64,000 nucleotides of DNA from Mercurialis annua. Its lineage: Eukaryota; Streptophyta; Magnoliopsida; Malpighiales; Euphorbiaceae. The notes below the pieces were generated by a model. That model ran no database searches and was not told the DNA's origin. It saw nothing but the letters and a program-made list of their open reading frames with translations. The stretch covers positions 26,300,201 to 26,364,200 of the forward strand of contig NC_065571.1 of NCBI RefSeq assembly GCF_937616625.2, in the 5' to 3' direction. The position numbers and the translations under genes are program-made. Shown one piece after another: positions 26,870 to 39,559 of this stretch. The stretch's first letter is position 1, and each line of letters begins with the position of its first letter.

Positions 26870-28535
26870 TACAAACTAAATCCAAACGTTTCTCCATTTT
26901 AGCTATTTAAGCCAAACGTTTACAAACATTACGAAACAAATCCAAACGTTTCCCCTTTTTAGCGATTTAAGCCAAACGTTTACAAAAGTTACCAAACAAA
27001 TCCAAACGTTTCACCTTTTTAGATTTAAGCAAAAAGTTTACAAACGTTACGAAAAAAATCCAATCATTTCACCTTTTTAGCAATTTAAGCCAAACGTTTA
27101 CAAACGTTCCAAAACAAATTCAAGCGTTCCACATTTTTAGCAATTTAAGCAAACGTTTACAAACGTTACAAAACAAATCCAAACGTTTCCCTTTTTTAGA
27201 TTTAAGCCAAACATTTACAAACGTTACGAAAACAAATCCAAGCATTTCACCTTTTTAGCAATATAAGCCAAACGTTTACAAACGTTACAAAACAAGTCCA
27301 AGCGTTTCACCTTTTTAGCAATTTAAGCCAAACGTTTACAAACATTACGAAACAAATCCAAGCGTTTCACCTTTTTACCGATCTAAGCCAAACGTTTACA
27401 AACACTCCGAAACAAATCCAAGCGTTTCACATTTTTAGGAATTTAAGCCAAATGTTTACAAACATTACAAAACAAATACAAGCGTTTAACCTTGTTTACG
27501 AACAAATCCAAATGTTTACAAACGTTACAAAAAAAATCCAAATGTTTAGAAACATTTACAAACTAATGAAACAAAACCAAACATTTCACCTTTTTAGAAA
27601 TTTAAGCCAAACATTTACAAATGTTACAAAACAAATTCAAGCGTTTCACCTGTTTTGCAATTTAATCCGAACGTTTGGTTTTGTTTCGTAACTTTTGTAA
27701 AAGTTTGGCTTCAATCGCTAAAAAGGTGAAACGTTTGGATTTGTTTCATAACATTTGGCTTCAATCACTAAAAAGTTGAAATGTTTGGTTTTGTTTAGTA
27801 ACGTTTGTAAACGTTTGGCTTAAATCGCTAAAAAGGGGAAACGTTTGGATTTGTTTCGTAACGTTTGTATACGTTTGGCATAAATTGCTAAAAAAGTGAA
27901 ACTATTGGATTTGTTTCGTAACCTTTGTAAACGTTTGACTTTAATCGCTAAAAAGGTGAAACGTTTGGATTTGTTTCGCAACGGTTTGTAAATGTTTGGC
28001 TTTAATCGCTAAAAAGGGGAAACATTTGGATATGTTTCGAAACGTATTAAACGTTTGGCTTAAATCGCTAAAATGGGGAAACATTTGGATTTGTTTCGTA
28101 ACGTTTGTAAACGTTTGACTTAAATCGCTAACAAGGGGAAACGTTTGGAATTGTTTCATACCGCTTGTAAACGTTAGGCTTATATTGCTAAAAAGGCGAA
28201 ACACTTGGATTTGTTTTGTAACGTTTGTAAACGTTTGGCTTAAATCGCTAAAAAGGGGAAACGTTTGGATTTGTTTTGTAATGTTTGTAAACATTTGGCT
28301 TCAATCGCAAAAAAGGTGAAACGTTTGGATTTGTTTCTTAATGTTTGTAAACGTTTGGCTTAAATCTCTAAAATGGGAAAACATTTGGATTTGTTTCGTA
28401 ACGTTTGTATACATTTGTATTTGTTTTGTAACGTATGTAAACGTTTGGTATTGTTTCATAACGTTTATAAACGTTTGGCTTAAATTGCTAAAATGGGGAA
28501 ACATTTGGATTTGTTTCTTAACATTTGTAAACGTA
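26870..28535. repeat. Inverted unit U12 (1666 bp)
   Basis: Begins like U11 and keeps the CGCAACGGTTTG insertion (near 27978). It lacks the CAAGCTTTTGAC monomer, showing that the private variants of U10 and U11 do not extend here. Confidence 0.9.
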
Positions 28536-30709
28536 TACAAACTAAATCCAAACGTTTCTCCATTTTAGCTATTTAAGCCAAACGTTTACAAACATTACGA
28601 AACAAATCCAAACGTTTCCCCTTTTTAGCGATTTAAGCCAAACGTTTACAAAAGTTACCAAACAAATCCAAACGTTTCACTTTTTTAGATTTAAGCAAAA
28701 CGTTTACAAACGTTACGAAAAAAATCCAATCATTTCACCTTTTTAGCAATTTAAGCCAAACGTTTACAAACGTTCCGAAACAAATCCAAGCGTTTCACCT
28801 TTTTAGCAATTTAAGCAAACGTTTACAAACGTTACAAAACAAATCCAAACGTTTCCCTTTTTTAGATTTAAGCCAAACGTTTACAAACGTTACGAAAACA
28901 AATCCAAGCATTTCACCTTTTTAGCAAGATAAGCCAAACGTTTACAAACGTTACCAAACAAGTCCAAGCGTTTCACCTTTTTAGCAATTTAAGCCAAACG
29001 TTTCACCTTTTTAGCGATCTAAGCCAAACGTTTACAAACACTCCGAAACAAATTCAAGCGTTTCACATTTTTAGGAATTTAAGCCAAACGTTTACAAACA
29101 TTATAAAATAAATACAAGCGTTTAACCTTGTTTACGAACAAATCCAAATGTTTATAAACGTTACTAAAAAAATCCAAATGTTTAGAAACATTTACAAACT
29201 AATGAAACAAAACCAAACATTTCACCTTTTTAGAAATTTAAGCCAAACATTTACAAACGTTACAAAACAAATTCAAGCATTTCACCTGTTTTGCAATTTA
29301 ATCCGAACGTTTGGTTTTGTTTCGTAACTTTTGTAAAAGTTTGGCTTCAATCGCTAAAAAGGTGAAACGTTTGGATTTGTTTAATAATATTTGGCTTCAA
29401 TCACTAAAAAGTTGAAATGTTTGGTTTTGTTTAGTAACGTTTGTAAACGTTTGTCTTAAATCGCTAAAAAGGGGAAACGTTTGGATTTGTTTCGTAACGT
29501 TTGTATACGTTTGGCATAAATTGCTAAAAAAGTGAAACGTTTGGATTTGTTTCGTAATATTTGTAAACGTTTGACTTTAACCGCTAAAAAGGTGAAACGT
29601 TTGGATTTGTTTCGCAACGTTTGTAAATGTTTGGCTTTAATCACTAAAAATGGGAAACATTTGGATATGTTTCAAAACGTTTTAAACGTTTGGCTTAAAT
29701 CGCTAAAATGGGGAAACATTTGGATTTGTTTCGTAACGTTTGTAAACGTTTGACTTAAATCGCTAACAAGGGGAAACGTTTGGAATTGTTCCGTACCGCT
29801 TGTAAACGTTAGGCTTGTATTGCTAAAAAGGCGAAACACTTGGATTTGTTTCGTAACGTTTGTAAACGTTTGGCTTAAATCGCTAAAAAGGGGAAACGTT
29901 TGGATTTGTTTCGTAATGTTTATTAACGTTTGGCTTCAATCGCAAAAAAGGTGAAACGTTTGGATTTGTTTCTTAACGTTTGTAAACGTTTGGCTTAAAT
30001 CTCTAAAATGGGAAAACGTTTGGATTTGTTTTGTAACGTTTGTATACGTTTGGCATAAATTGCTAAAAAAGTGAAACGTTTGGATTTGTTTCGTAACATT
30101 TGTAAACGTTTGACTTTAATCGCTAAAAAGGTGAAACGTTTGGATTTGTTTCGCAATGTTTGTAAATGTTTGGCTTTAATCACTAAAAAGGGGAAACATT
30201 TGGATATGTTTCGAAACGTTTTAAACGTTTGGCTTAAATCGCTAAAATGGGGAAACATTTGGATTTGTTTCGTAACGTTGGTAAAAGTTTGACTTAAATC
30301 GCTAACAAGGGGAAACGTTTGGAATTGTTTCGTACCGCTTGTAAACGTTAGGCTTATATTGCTAAAAAGGCGAAACACTTGGATTTGTTTCGTAACGTTT
30401 GTAAACGTTTGGCTTAAATCGCTAAAATGGGAAAACGTTTGGATTTGTTTCGTAATGTTTATAAACGTTTGGCTGCAATCGCAACAAAGGTGAAACGTTT
30501 GGATTTGTTTCTTAACGTTTGTAAACGTTTGGCTTAAATCTCTAAAATGGGAAAACGTTTGGATTTGTTTCGTAACGTTTGTATACATTTGTATTTTTTT
30601 TGTAACATATGTAAACGTTTGGTTTTGTTTCATAACGTTTATAAACGTTTGGCTTAAATTGCTAAAATGGGGAAACATTTTGATTTGTTTCTTAACGTTT
30701 GTAAACGTA
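28536..30709. repeat. Inverted unit U13, long (2174 bp)
   Basis: Two events account for the length. The R-arm segment that starts at TTTGTATACGTTTGGCATAA is present twice (near 29500 and 30038, step about 539 bp, nine monomers). In the F arm near 28995 a half monomer (30 bp) is missing: AAGCCAAACG runs directly into TTTCACC. 1665 + 539 - 30 = 2174. Confidence 0.9.
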
Positions 30710-32354
30710 TACAAACTAAATCCAAACGTTTCTCCATTTTAGCTATTTTAGCCAAACGTTTACAAACGTTACGAAACAAATCCAAACGTTTCCCCTTTTT
30801 AGCGATTTAAGCCAAACGTTTACAAAAGTTACCAAACAAATCCAAACGTTTCACTTTTTTAGATTTAAGCAAAAAGTTTACAAACGTTACGAAAAAAATC
30901 CAATCATTTCACCTTTTTAGCGATCTAAGCCAAACGTTTACAAACGTTCCGAAACAAATCCAAGTATTTCACCTTTTTAGCAATTTAAGCAAACGTTTAC
31001 AAACGTTACAAAACAAATCCAAACATTTCCCTTTTTTAGATGTAAGCCAAACGTTTACAAACGTTACGAAAACAAATCCTAGCATTTCACCGTTTTAGCA
31101 ATATAAGCCAAACGTTTACAAACGTTACGAAACAAGTCCAAGCGTTTCACCTTTTTAGCAATTTAGGCCAAACGTTTACAAACATTACGAAACAAATCCA
31201 AGCGTTTCACCTTTTTAGCGATCTAAGCCAAACGTTTACAAACACTCCGAAACAAATCCAAGCGTTTCACATTTTTAGGAATTTAAGCCAAACGTTTACA
31301 AATATTACAAAACAAATACAAGCGTTTAACCTTGTTTACGAACAAATCCAAATGTTTACAAACGTTACAAAAAAAATCCAAATGTTTAGAAACATTTACA
31401 AACTAATGAAACAAAACCAAACATTTCACCTTTTTAGAAATTTAAGAAAAACATTTACAAACGTTACAAAAAAAATTCAAGTGTTTCACCTGTTTTGCAA
31501 TTTAATCCGAACGTTTGGTTTTGTTTCGTAACTTTTGTAAAAGTTTGGCTTCAATCGCTAAAAAGGTGAAACGTTTGGATTTGTTTCATAACATTTGGCT
31601 TCAATCACTAAAAAGTTGAAATGTTTGGTTTTGTTTAGTAACGTTTGTAAACGTTTGGCTTAAATCGCTAAAAAGGGGAAACGTTTGGATTTGTTTCGTA
31701 ACGTTTGTATACGTTTGTCATAAATTGCTAAAAAAGTGAAACGTTTGGATTTGTTTCGTAACGTTTGTAAACGTTTGACTTTAATCGCTAAAAAGGTGAA
31801 ACGTTTGGATTTGTTTCGCAACGTTTGTAAATGTTTGGCTTTAATCGCTAAAAGGGGAAACATTTGGATTTGTTTCGAAACGTTTTAAACGTTTAGTTTA
31901 AATCGCTAAAATGGGGAAACATTTGGATTTGTTTTGTAACGTTTGCAAACGTTTGACTTAAATCGCTAACAAGGGTAAACGTTTGGAATTGTTTCGTACC
32001 GCTTGTAAACGTTAGGCTTATATTGCTAAAAAGGGCGAAACACTTGGATTTGTTTCGTAACGTTTGTAAACGTTTGGCTTAAATCGCTAAAAAGGGGAAA
32101 CGTTTGGATTTGTTTCGTAATGTTTGTAAACGTTTGGCTTCAATCGCAAAAAAGGTGAAACGTTTGGATTTGTTTCTTAACGTTTGTAATCGTTTGCCTT
32201 AAATCTCTAAAATGGGGAAACGTTTGTATACATTTGTATTTGTTTTGTAATGTATGTAAACGTTTGGTTTTGTTTCATTACGTTTATAAACGTTTGGCTT
32301 AAATTGCTAAAATGGGGAAACATTTTGATTTGTTTCTTAACCTTTGTAAACGTT
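30710..32354. repeat. Inverted unit U14 (1645 bp)
   Basis: Near 32215 a GGATTTGTTTCGTAACG segment is lost (GGGGAAACG joins TTTGTATACATTTG), which accounts for the 20-bp deficit. Its fourth monomer resembles U9 and U10. Confidence 0.85.
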
Positions 32355-33159
32355 TACAAACTAAATCCAAACGTTTCTCAATTTTAGCTATTTAAGCCAA
32401 ACGTTTACAAACGCTACGAAACTAATCCAAACGTTTCCCCTTTTTAGCGATTTAAGCCAAACGTTTACAGACGTTACCAAACAAATCCAAACGTTTCACT
32501 TTTTTAGATTTAAGCCAAAAGTTTACAACCGTTCCGAAACAAATCCAATCGTTTCACCTTTTTAGCAATTTAAGCCAAACGTTTACAAACGTTCCGAAAC
32601 AAATCCAAGCGTTTCACCTTTTTAGCAATTTAAGCCAAACGTTTACAAACGTTACAAAACAAATCCAAATGTTTCCCTTTTTTAGATTTAAGCCAAACGT
32701 TTACAAACGTTACGAAAACAAATCCAAGCATTTCACCTTTTTAGCGATTTAAGCCAAACGTTTACAAACGTTACGAAACAAGTCCAAGCGTTTCACCTTT
32801 TTAGCAATTTAAGCCAAACGTTTACAAACATTACGAAACAAATACAAGCGTTTCACCTTTTTAGCGATCTAAGCCAAACGTTTACAAACACTCCGAAACA
32901 AATCCAAGCGTTTCACATTTTTAGGAATTTAAGCCAAACGTTTACAAACGTTACAAAACAAATCCAAGCATTTAACCTTGTTTACGAACAAATCCAAATG
33001 TTTACAAACGTTACAAAACAAATCCAAATGTTTAGAAACATTTACAAACTAATGAAACAAAACCAAACATTTCACCTTTTTAGAAATTTAAGCCAAACGT
33101 TTACAAACGTTACAAAACAAATTCAAGCGTTTCATCTGTTTTGCAATTTAATCTGAACG
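32355..33159 (+). repeat. U15, terminal F arm of the inverted domain
   Basis: Complete F arm entered through a decayed switch (GTTTAC in place of GTATAC) and ended by AATTTAATCTG near 33150. Its monomers are closer to the general consensus than those of U1-U14 (for example AAGCCAAAAG and ACCGTTCCGAAAC near 32515-32540), as expected of a domain edge that escaped homogenisation. The following R block does not continue the unit. Confidence 0.85.
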
Positions 33160-34535
33160 TTTGGTTTTGTTTTGTAACTTTTGTAAACGTTTGGCTTCAA
33201 TCGCTAAAAAGGTGAAACGTTTGGATTTGTTTCGTAATATTTGGCTTCAATCGCGAAAAAGTTGAAACATTTGGTTTTGTTTCGTAACGTTTGTAAACGT
33301 TTGGCTTAAATTGCTAAAAAGATGAAACGTTTGGATTTATTTCGTAACGTTTGTAAACGTTTGGCTTAAATTGCTAAAAAGGAGAAACGTTTGGTTTTGT
33401 TGCGTAACGTTTGTAAACGTTTGGCTTAAATCGCTAAAAAGGGGAAACGTTTGGATTCGTTTCGTAAAATTTATAAACGTTTGGCTTAAATCGCTAAAAA
33501 GGTTAAACGCTTGGATTTGTTTCATAACGTTTGTAAACAATCTGTTTTATTTTGCAACGTTTGTAAACGTTTGGCTTAAATCGCTAAAAAGGTGAAACGT
33601 TTGGTTTTGTTTCGTAACGTTTTAAACGTTTGGTTTTGCTTCGTAATGTTTGTAAACATTTGGCTTAAATTGCTAAAAAGGTGAGACGTTTGGATTTGAT
33701 TCATGACGTTTGTAAACGTTTGGCTTAAATCGTTAAAAAGGTGAAACGCTTGGCTTCAATCGCTAAAAAGGTGAAACGTTTGGATTTTGCTTCATAGCGT
33801 TTGTAAACGTCTGGCTTAAATTGCTAAAAAAGTGAAACGTTTGGATTTGTAACGTAACGTTGTAAACGTTTGGCTTAAATCGCTATATTGGTGAAACATT
33901 TGGATTTGTCTCGTAACGTTTGGAAACATTTGGCTTAAATCGCTAAAATGGGGAAACGTTTGGATTTGTTTCATAACGTTTGTAAACGTTTGGCTTAAAT
34001 TGCTAATAAGGGGAAACGTTTTGGATTTGTTTCATAATTTTGTTTCATAACGTTTGTAAACGTTTGGCTTAAATCGCTAAAAAGATGAAACCTTTGAATT
34101 TGTTTCGTAACGTTTGTAAACATTTGGCTTTAATCGCCAAACGTTTGCCTTAAATCGATAAAAAGGTGAAACATTTGGATTTGTTTCGTAACATTTGTAA
34201 ACGTTTGGCTTAAATCGCTAAAAGGGTAAAACGTTTTGATTTGTTTCGTAACGTTTGTAAACTTTTGGATTAAATCGCTAAAAAGGGGAAACGTTTTTAA
34301 ACGCTTTGCTTAAATCGCTAAAAATATGAAACGTTTGGTTTTGTTTCGTGATGTTTGTAAATTTTGTCGTAAATTGCTTAAAAGCGGAAACGTTTGGTTT
34401 TGTTTCATAACCTTTGTAAACGTTGTGTGGCTTAAATTGCTAAAAACGTAAAACGGTTGGATTTTTTTCGTAACATTTGTAAACGTTCAGATTAAATTTC
34501 TAAAAAGGTGAAACACTTGGATTTGTTTCGTAACG
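33160..34535 (-). repeat. Satellite block, R orientation (first R-F paralog)
   Basis: Irregular R-orientation monomers with several truncated ones, including CATAATTTTGTTTCATAACG near 34035, a landmark that recurs near 37337 and 55948. Ends at the R-to-F switch near 34535 (GTAACGTTTACATACATTACG). Confidence 0.9.
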
Positions 34536-36796
34536 TTTACATACATTACGAACAAAACCAAAAGTTTACAAACGTTACAAAACAAATCTAAAAGTTTCAC
34601 CTTTTTAGCGATTTAAGCTAAACGTTTACAAAGGTTACGAAACAAAACCAAGCGTTTCACCTTTTTAACAATTTAAGACAAACGTTTGTTAACGTTACGA
34701 AACAAATCCAAACATTTCACCTTTTTAGTGATTGAAGACAAACGTTTACAAACGTTACGAAACAAATCCAAACGTTTACCAACGTTACGAAACAAATCCA
34801 AACGTTTCAGATTTTTAGCGATTTAAGTCAACATTTCCCCTTTTTAGCAATTTAAGCCAAATGTTTACAAACGCTACGAAACAAATCCAAACGTTTCTCT
34901 ATTTTAGCGATTTAAGCCAAACGTTTAAAACGATACGAAACAAATCCAAACATTTCACCTTCTTAGCGATTTAAGCCAAACGTTGACAAACGTTACGAAA
35001 TAAATCCAAGCCAAACGTTTACAAACGTTACGAAACAAATCCAAACGTTTACAAACGTTACGAAACCAATCCAAACGTTTCACCATTTTAGCGATTTTAA
35101 GCCAAACATTTACAAACGTTATGAAACGATTCCAATAGTTTCACCATTTCAGCAATTTAAACCAAACGCTTACAAATGTTACTAACTGAATCCAAACATT
35201 TCACCTTTTTAGCAATTCAACCCAAACGTTTAAATTGAAGCCAAAAGTTTACCTTTTTTGCGATTTAAGCCAAACGTTTAAAAATTTACGAAACAAAATC
35301 AAAACATTTCCAACGTCACGAAACAAATCCAAACGTTTGGATTTGTTTGGCTTATCTTTGAGTCATTCGTGACGTTTGGTTTTGTTTCCTAACGTTTGTA
35401 AACGAAACAAAAACAAACGTTTCACATTTTTAGCGATTTAAGCCGAACGTTTACAAACATTACGAAACAAAACCAAACGTGTCCCCTTTTTAGCGATTTA
35501 AGCCAAACGTTTATAAACGTTAGAAAACAAATCCAAACATTTCACCTTTTTAGCAATTTAAGCCAAACGTTTACAAACGTAACGAAACAAATCCAACATT
35601 ACACCTTTTTAGCATTTTAGCCAAACGTTTACAAACGTTACAAACAAAATTACGAAACAAATCCAAATGTTTCATTTTTTTAGCAATTTAAGCCAAACAT
35701 TTACAAATGTTACGAAACAAAACCTAACGTTTCAATTTATAGCGATTTAAGCCAAACGTTTACAAATGTTACGTTACTAACCAAACGTTTCCCCTTTTTC
35801 GCAATTTATGCCAAACGTTTACAGACGTTTTGAAATAAATCCAAACGTTTCACCTTTTTAGCGATTGAAGCCAAGCGTTTCACCTTTTTAGCGATTTAAG
35901 TCAAACGTTTACAAACGTTACGAAACAAAACCAAATGTTTCACCTTTTTAGCAATTTATTCTAAACGTTTACAAACGTTGATAAATGGTCGAACGTTAAC
36001 AAACGTTAAGAAACAAATCCAAACGTTTCACCTTTCTAGCGATTTAAGCCAAACGTTTACAAACGTTACGAAACAAAACCAAACGTATAAAACGTTACGA
36101 ATCAAAACGAAACGTTTCACCTTTTTAGCGATTTAAGTCAAACGTTTACAATGGTTATGAACTAAAACCAAACGTTTCGCATTTTTTGCAATTTAAGCCA
36201 AACGTTTACAAATATTACGAAACAAGACCAAACGTTTACAAAGTTTACGAAACAAATCAGAGCGTTTAACATTTTTAGCAATTTAAGTCAAACGTTTACA
36301 AACGTTACGAAACAAATCCAAACGTTTCACCTTTTTCGAAATTTAAGCCAAACGCTTACAAAAGTTACGAAACAAATCCAAACGTTTTATCTTTTTAGCA
36401 ATTTAAGCCAAACGTTTACAAACGTTACGAAACAAATCAAAACGTTTCCCATTTTTAGCAATTTAAACCAAACGTTTACTCACGTTACAAAACAAAACCA
36501 AATGTTTCCATTTTTAGCGTTAAGCCAAACGTTTAAAACGTTAAGAAACAAATCTAAACGTTTCCCCTTTTTAGCGATTTAAGCCAAACGTTTGCAAATG
36601 TTACGAAACAAATTCAAGCGTTTCACCTTTTTAGCAATTTAAGCCAAACGTTTACAAACATTACGAAACAAATCCAAATGTTTCTCCTTTTTAGCGATTT
36701 AAGCCAAACGTTTACAAACGTTACAAAACAAAACCAAACGTTTCACCTTTTTTGCGATTTAAGCCAAACGTTTACAAACATTACAAAACAAAACGA
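34536..36796 (+). repeat. Satellite block, F orientation
   Basis: F-orientation monomers, more diverged than the inverted domain. Near 34965-35030 there is the landmark ACCTTCTTAGCGATTTAAGCC followed by CAAATCCAAGCCAAACG. The same landmark flanks the retrotransposon insertion and recurs near 57230, so this copy preserves an unoccupied version of the target. Contains a palindrome cassette at 35321-35410. Confidence 0.9.
35321..35410. repeat. Palindrome cassette copy 1
   Basis: Starts with a perfect 28-bp palindrome (arm AAACAAATCCAAAC plus its reverse complement, 35321-35348). A core CTTATCTTTGAGTC that is not satellite sequence follows, then a short R segment and a return to F through GTTTGTAAACGAAAC. 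Three other copies lie at 49570, 57560 and 59143. Confidence 0.85.
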
Positions 36797-38132
36797 AACG
36801 TTTGTAAACGTGTTCGGCTTAAATCGCTAAAAAGGTGAAACGCTTGCCTTCAGTCGCTAAAAAGGTAAAACATTTGGATTTGTGTCGGAACGTTTGTAAA
36901 CGTTTGGCTTAAATTAGTAAAAAGGTGAAATGTTTGGATTTGTTTCGTAACGTTTTAAGCGTTTGGATTGGTTTCGTAACGTTTGTAAACGTTTGGCTAA
37001 AATCGCTAAAAAGGTGAAACGTTTGGTTTTCTTTCATAACGTTTGTAAACGTTTGGTTCAAAATCACTAAAATGGTGATACATTTGAATTTGTTTCGTAA
37101 TGTTTGAAAACAGTTGGCTTAAATTACTATAAAGGTAAAACGTTTGGATTTGTAACGTATTGTTTGTAAATGTTTGGCTTAAATCACTATAAAGGTGAAA
37201 CATTTGGATTAGTTTCATAACGTTTGTAAACGTTTGGCTTAAAGCGCTAAAATGGGGAAACGTTTGGATTTGTTTTGTAATGTTTGTAAACGTTTGGCTT
37301 AAATTGCTAAAAAGGTGAAACATGTGCACTTGTTTTGTAATTTTGTTTCGTAACGTTTGTAAACGTTTGGCTTAAATTGTTAAAAAGGTGAAACATTTGG
37401 ATTTGTTTCGTAACTTTTGTAAACGTTTGGCTTAAATCGCTAAAAATGTGAAACGTTTGGTTTTGTTTCACCATTTCGTAAACGTAGACTATTATAATTA
37501 ACTAGTTATTAATATTTATTAAACTAAATTAATCTAAATCGCGAAAAAGGTGGAATGTTTTAAACGTTTGTCTTAAATCGCTAAAAATGGTAAACATTTG
37601 GATTTGTTTTGTAACATTAGTAAATGTTTGGCTTAAATCAATAAAAAGGGGAAACGTTTGGATTTGTTTCGTAATGTTTGTAAACGTTTGGCTTAAATCG
37701 CTAAAAAGGTGAAACATTTGGATTTGTTTCGTAATATTTGTAAACGTTTCGCTTGAATGTCTAAAAAGGTAAAACGTTTGAATTTATTTCGTAATATTTG
37801 TAAACGTTTGGCTTAAATAGCTAAAAAGGTGAAACGTTAGGATTTGTTTCGTAACATTTTAATCATTTCGCTTAAACCGCTAAAAATGTAAAACGTTTGG
37901 TTTTGTTTCATAACATTTGTCAACCTTTGGCTTAAATCGCTAAAAAGGAGAAACGTTTGGTTTTGTTTCCTAACCTTTATGTTTGGCTTAAATCGCTAAA
38001 ATGGGGAAACATTTGCATTTGTTTCGTAACGTGTTTGTTTGGCATAAATAGTGAAAAAGGTGAAACGTTTGTATTTGTTTCGTAACATTTGTAAATTGCT
38101 AAAAAGGTGAAACGCTTGGATTTGTTTCGTAA
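36797..38132 (-). repeat. Satellite block, R orientation (second R-F paralog)
   Basis: Starts at the F-to-R switch AAACGAAACGTTTGTAAACG near 36795 and ends at GTAACGTTTACGAACG near 38130. Contains the AATTTTGTTTCGTAACG landmark (37340) and the non-satellite AT-rich spacer at 37485-37536. Confidence 0.9.
37485..37536. other. AT-rich non-satellite spacer, copy 1
   Basis: About 50 bp with no resemblance to the monomer (contains ATAATTAACTAGTTATTAA and AAACTAAATTAATCTAAATC), inserted between a TTCGTAAACGTA end and a TCGCGAAAAAGG restart of the satellite. A second copy with the same core lies at 56098-56160. It has no gene-like content. Confidence 0.8.
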
Positions 38133-38608
38133 CGTTTACGAACGTTATAAAATAAAAACCAAACGTTTACAAACGTTATGAAACAAATCCAAATGTTTCA
38201 CCTTTTTAGCGATTTAAGGCAAACGTTTACAAAGGCTACGAAACAAATCCAAGCGTTTCACCTTTTTAGTAATTTAAGCCAAACGTTTATAAACGCTACG
38301 AAATAAATCCAAACGTTTCACCTTTTTAGTGATTGAAGTCAAACGTTTACAAACGTTACGAAACAAATCTAAACGTTTACAAATGTTACGAAACAAATCC
38401 AAACATTTCACATTTTTAGTGATTTAAGCCAAACGTTTACAAACGCTGGGAAACCAAACCAAACGTTTCGCCTTTTTAATGATTTTAGTCAAACTTTACG
38501 AAAGAAATACAAACGTTTCTCTATTTTAGCGAATAAAGCCAAACGTTTGAAATGTTACGAAACAAATCCAAACGTTTCACCTTCTTAGCGATTTAAGCCA
38601 AACGTTTA
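38133..38608 (+). repeat. Satellite block, F orientation, left of the retrotransposon
   Basis: Eight or so F monomers following the R-to-F switch. Ends in AAGCCAAACGTTTA, where the element inserted; the block resumes at 49263. From switch to palindrome cassette the distance is about 780 bp once the element and one target duplication are removed, against about 785 bp in the first paralog. Confidence 0.9.
38604..38608. other. Target-site duplication, left (GTTTA)
   Basis: GTTTA directly before the TG of the 5' LTR; repeated at 49263-49267 directly after the CA of the 3' LTR. Both copies fit the AAACGTTTACAAAC box of the satellite monomer. Confidence 0.9.
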
Positions 38609-38978
38609 TGTAATATCCCGTAATTTTAAGGGATAAAATATTGCCACGTATCTAATATTTTATTAGACGGGAGTAGGTAAATTAAATTTAAAGATAAATT
38701 TACTTTATAAGCATCCCTTAAAGTATATTGTGGCAATAGGATTTCAAATTTAAATTTTAGAAAATTAAATTTGGTTATTTATATAGTTAACGGGGATAAT
38801 ATAAACTTATGAATTGGGTGCAGAATAATTCATAAGTCCCGTGCGAATATTTTTAGTGTCAATATTCGCGAAATAATTTTAAAAGGTTATCATGAAAATT
38901 TGATAAAATTTGAGAGTATAAATTTTATCAAGTGCGGCCAATATAGGCCTAATAAATCGAAAATGATTTAGTATAAAT

Positions 38979-39559
<581 letters not shown>

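Larger units (their letters stand above)
8798..33159. repeat. Inverted higher-order satellite domain (about 1.67-kb units)
   Basis: A regular array in which the same 60-bp satellite alternates in polarity. R-to-F switches lie at a GTATAC hexamer followed by AAACTAAATCC, at 8795, 10460, 12006, 13671, 15219, 16884, 18543, 20207, 21873, 23537, 25202, 26867, 28533 and 30707, with a decayed GTTTAC version at 32352. F-to-R switches lie in a fixed context, TTTGCAATTTAATCCG followed by GTTTGGTTTTG, near 9600, 11145, 12810, 14358, 16024, 17683, 19347, 21013, 22679, 24341, 26007, 27672, 29309, 31512 and 33159. Usual unit length is 1659-1666 bp, with two short units (1546, 1548) and one long (2174). Within a unit each monomer has its own diagnostic variants, which recur in every unit; this defines a true higher-order repeat. 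No gene is present. Confidence 0.95.

Noticed and set aside
8798..33159. CRISPR-like array
   Set aside because: The period is regular, but there are no unique spacers between constant repeats; the whole 60 bp is repeat. The retroelement also indicates a plant nuclear genome.
1..38600. Repetitive proteins (SQTFTNVTKQIQTFHLFSDL type) as a gene family
   Set aside because: The frames follow the 60-bp period, overlap on both strands, start and stop at random variants, and lack any promoter, intron or domain context.
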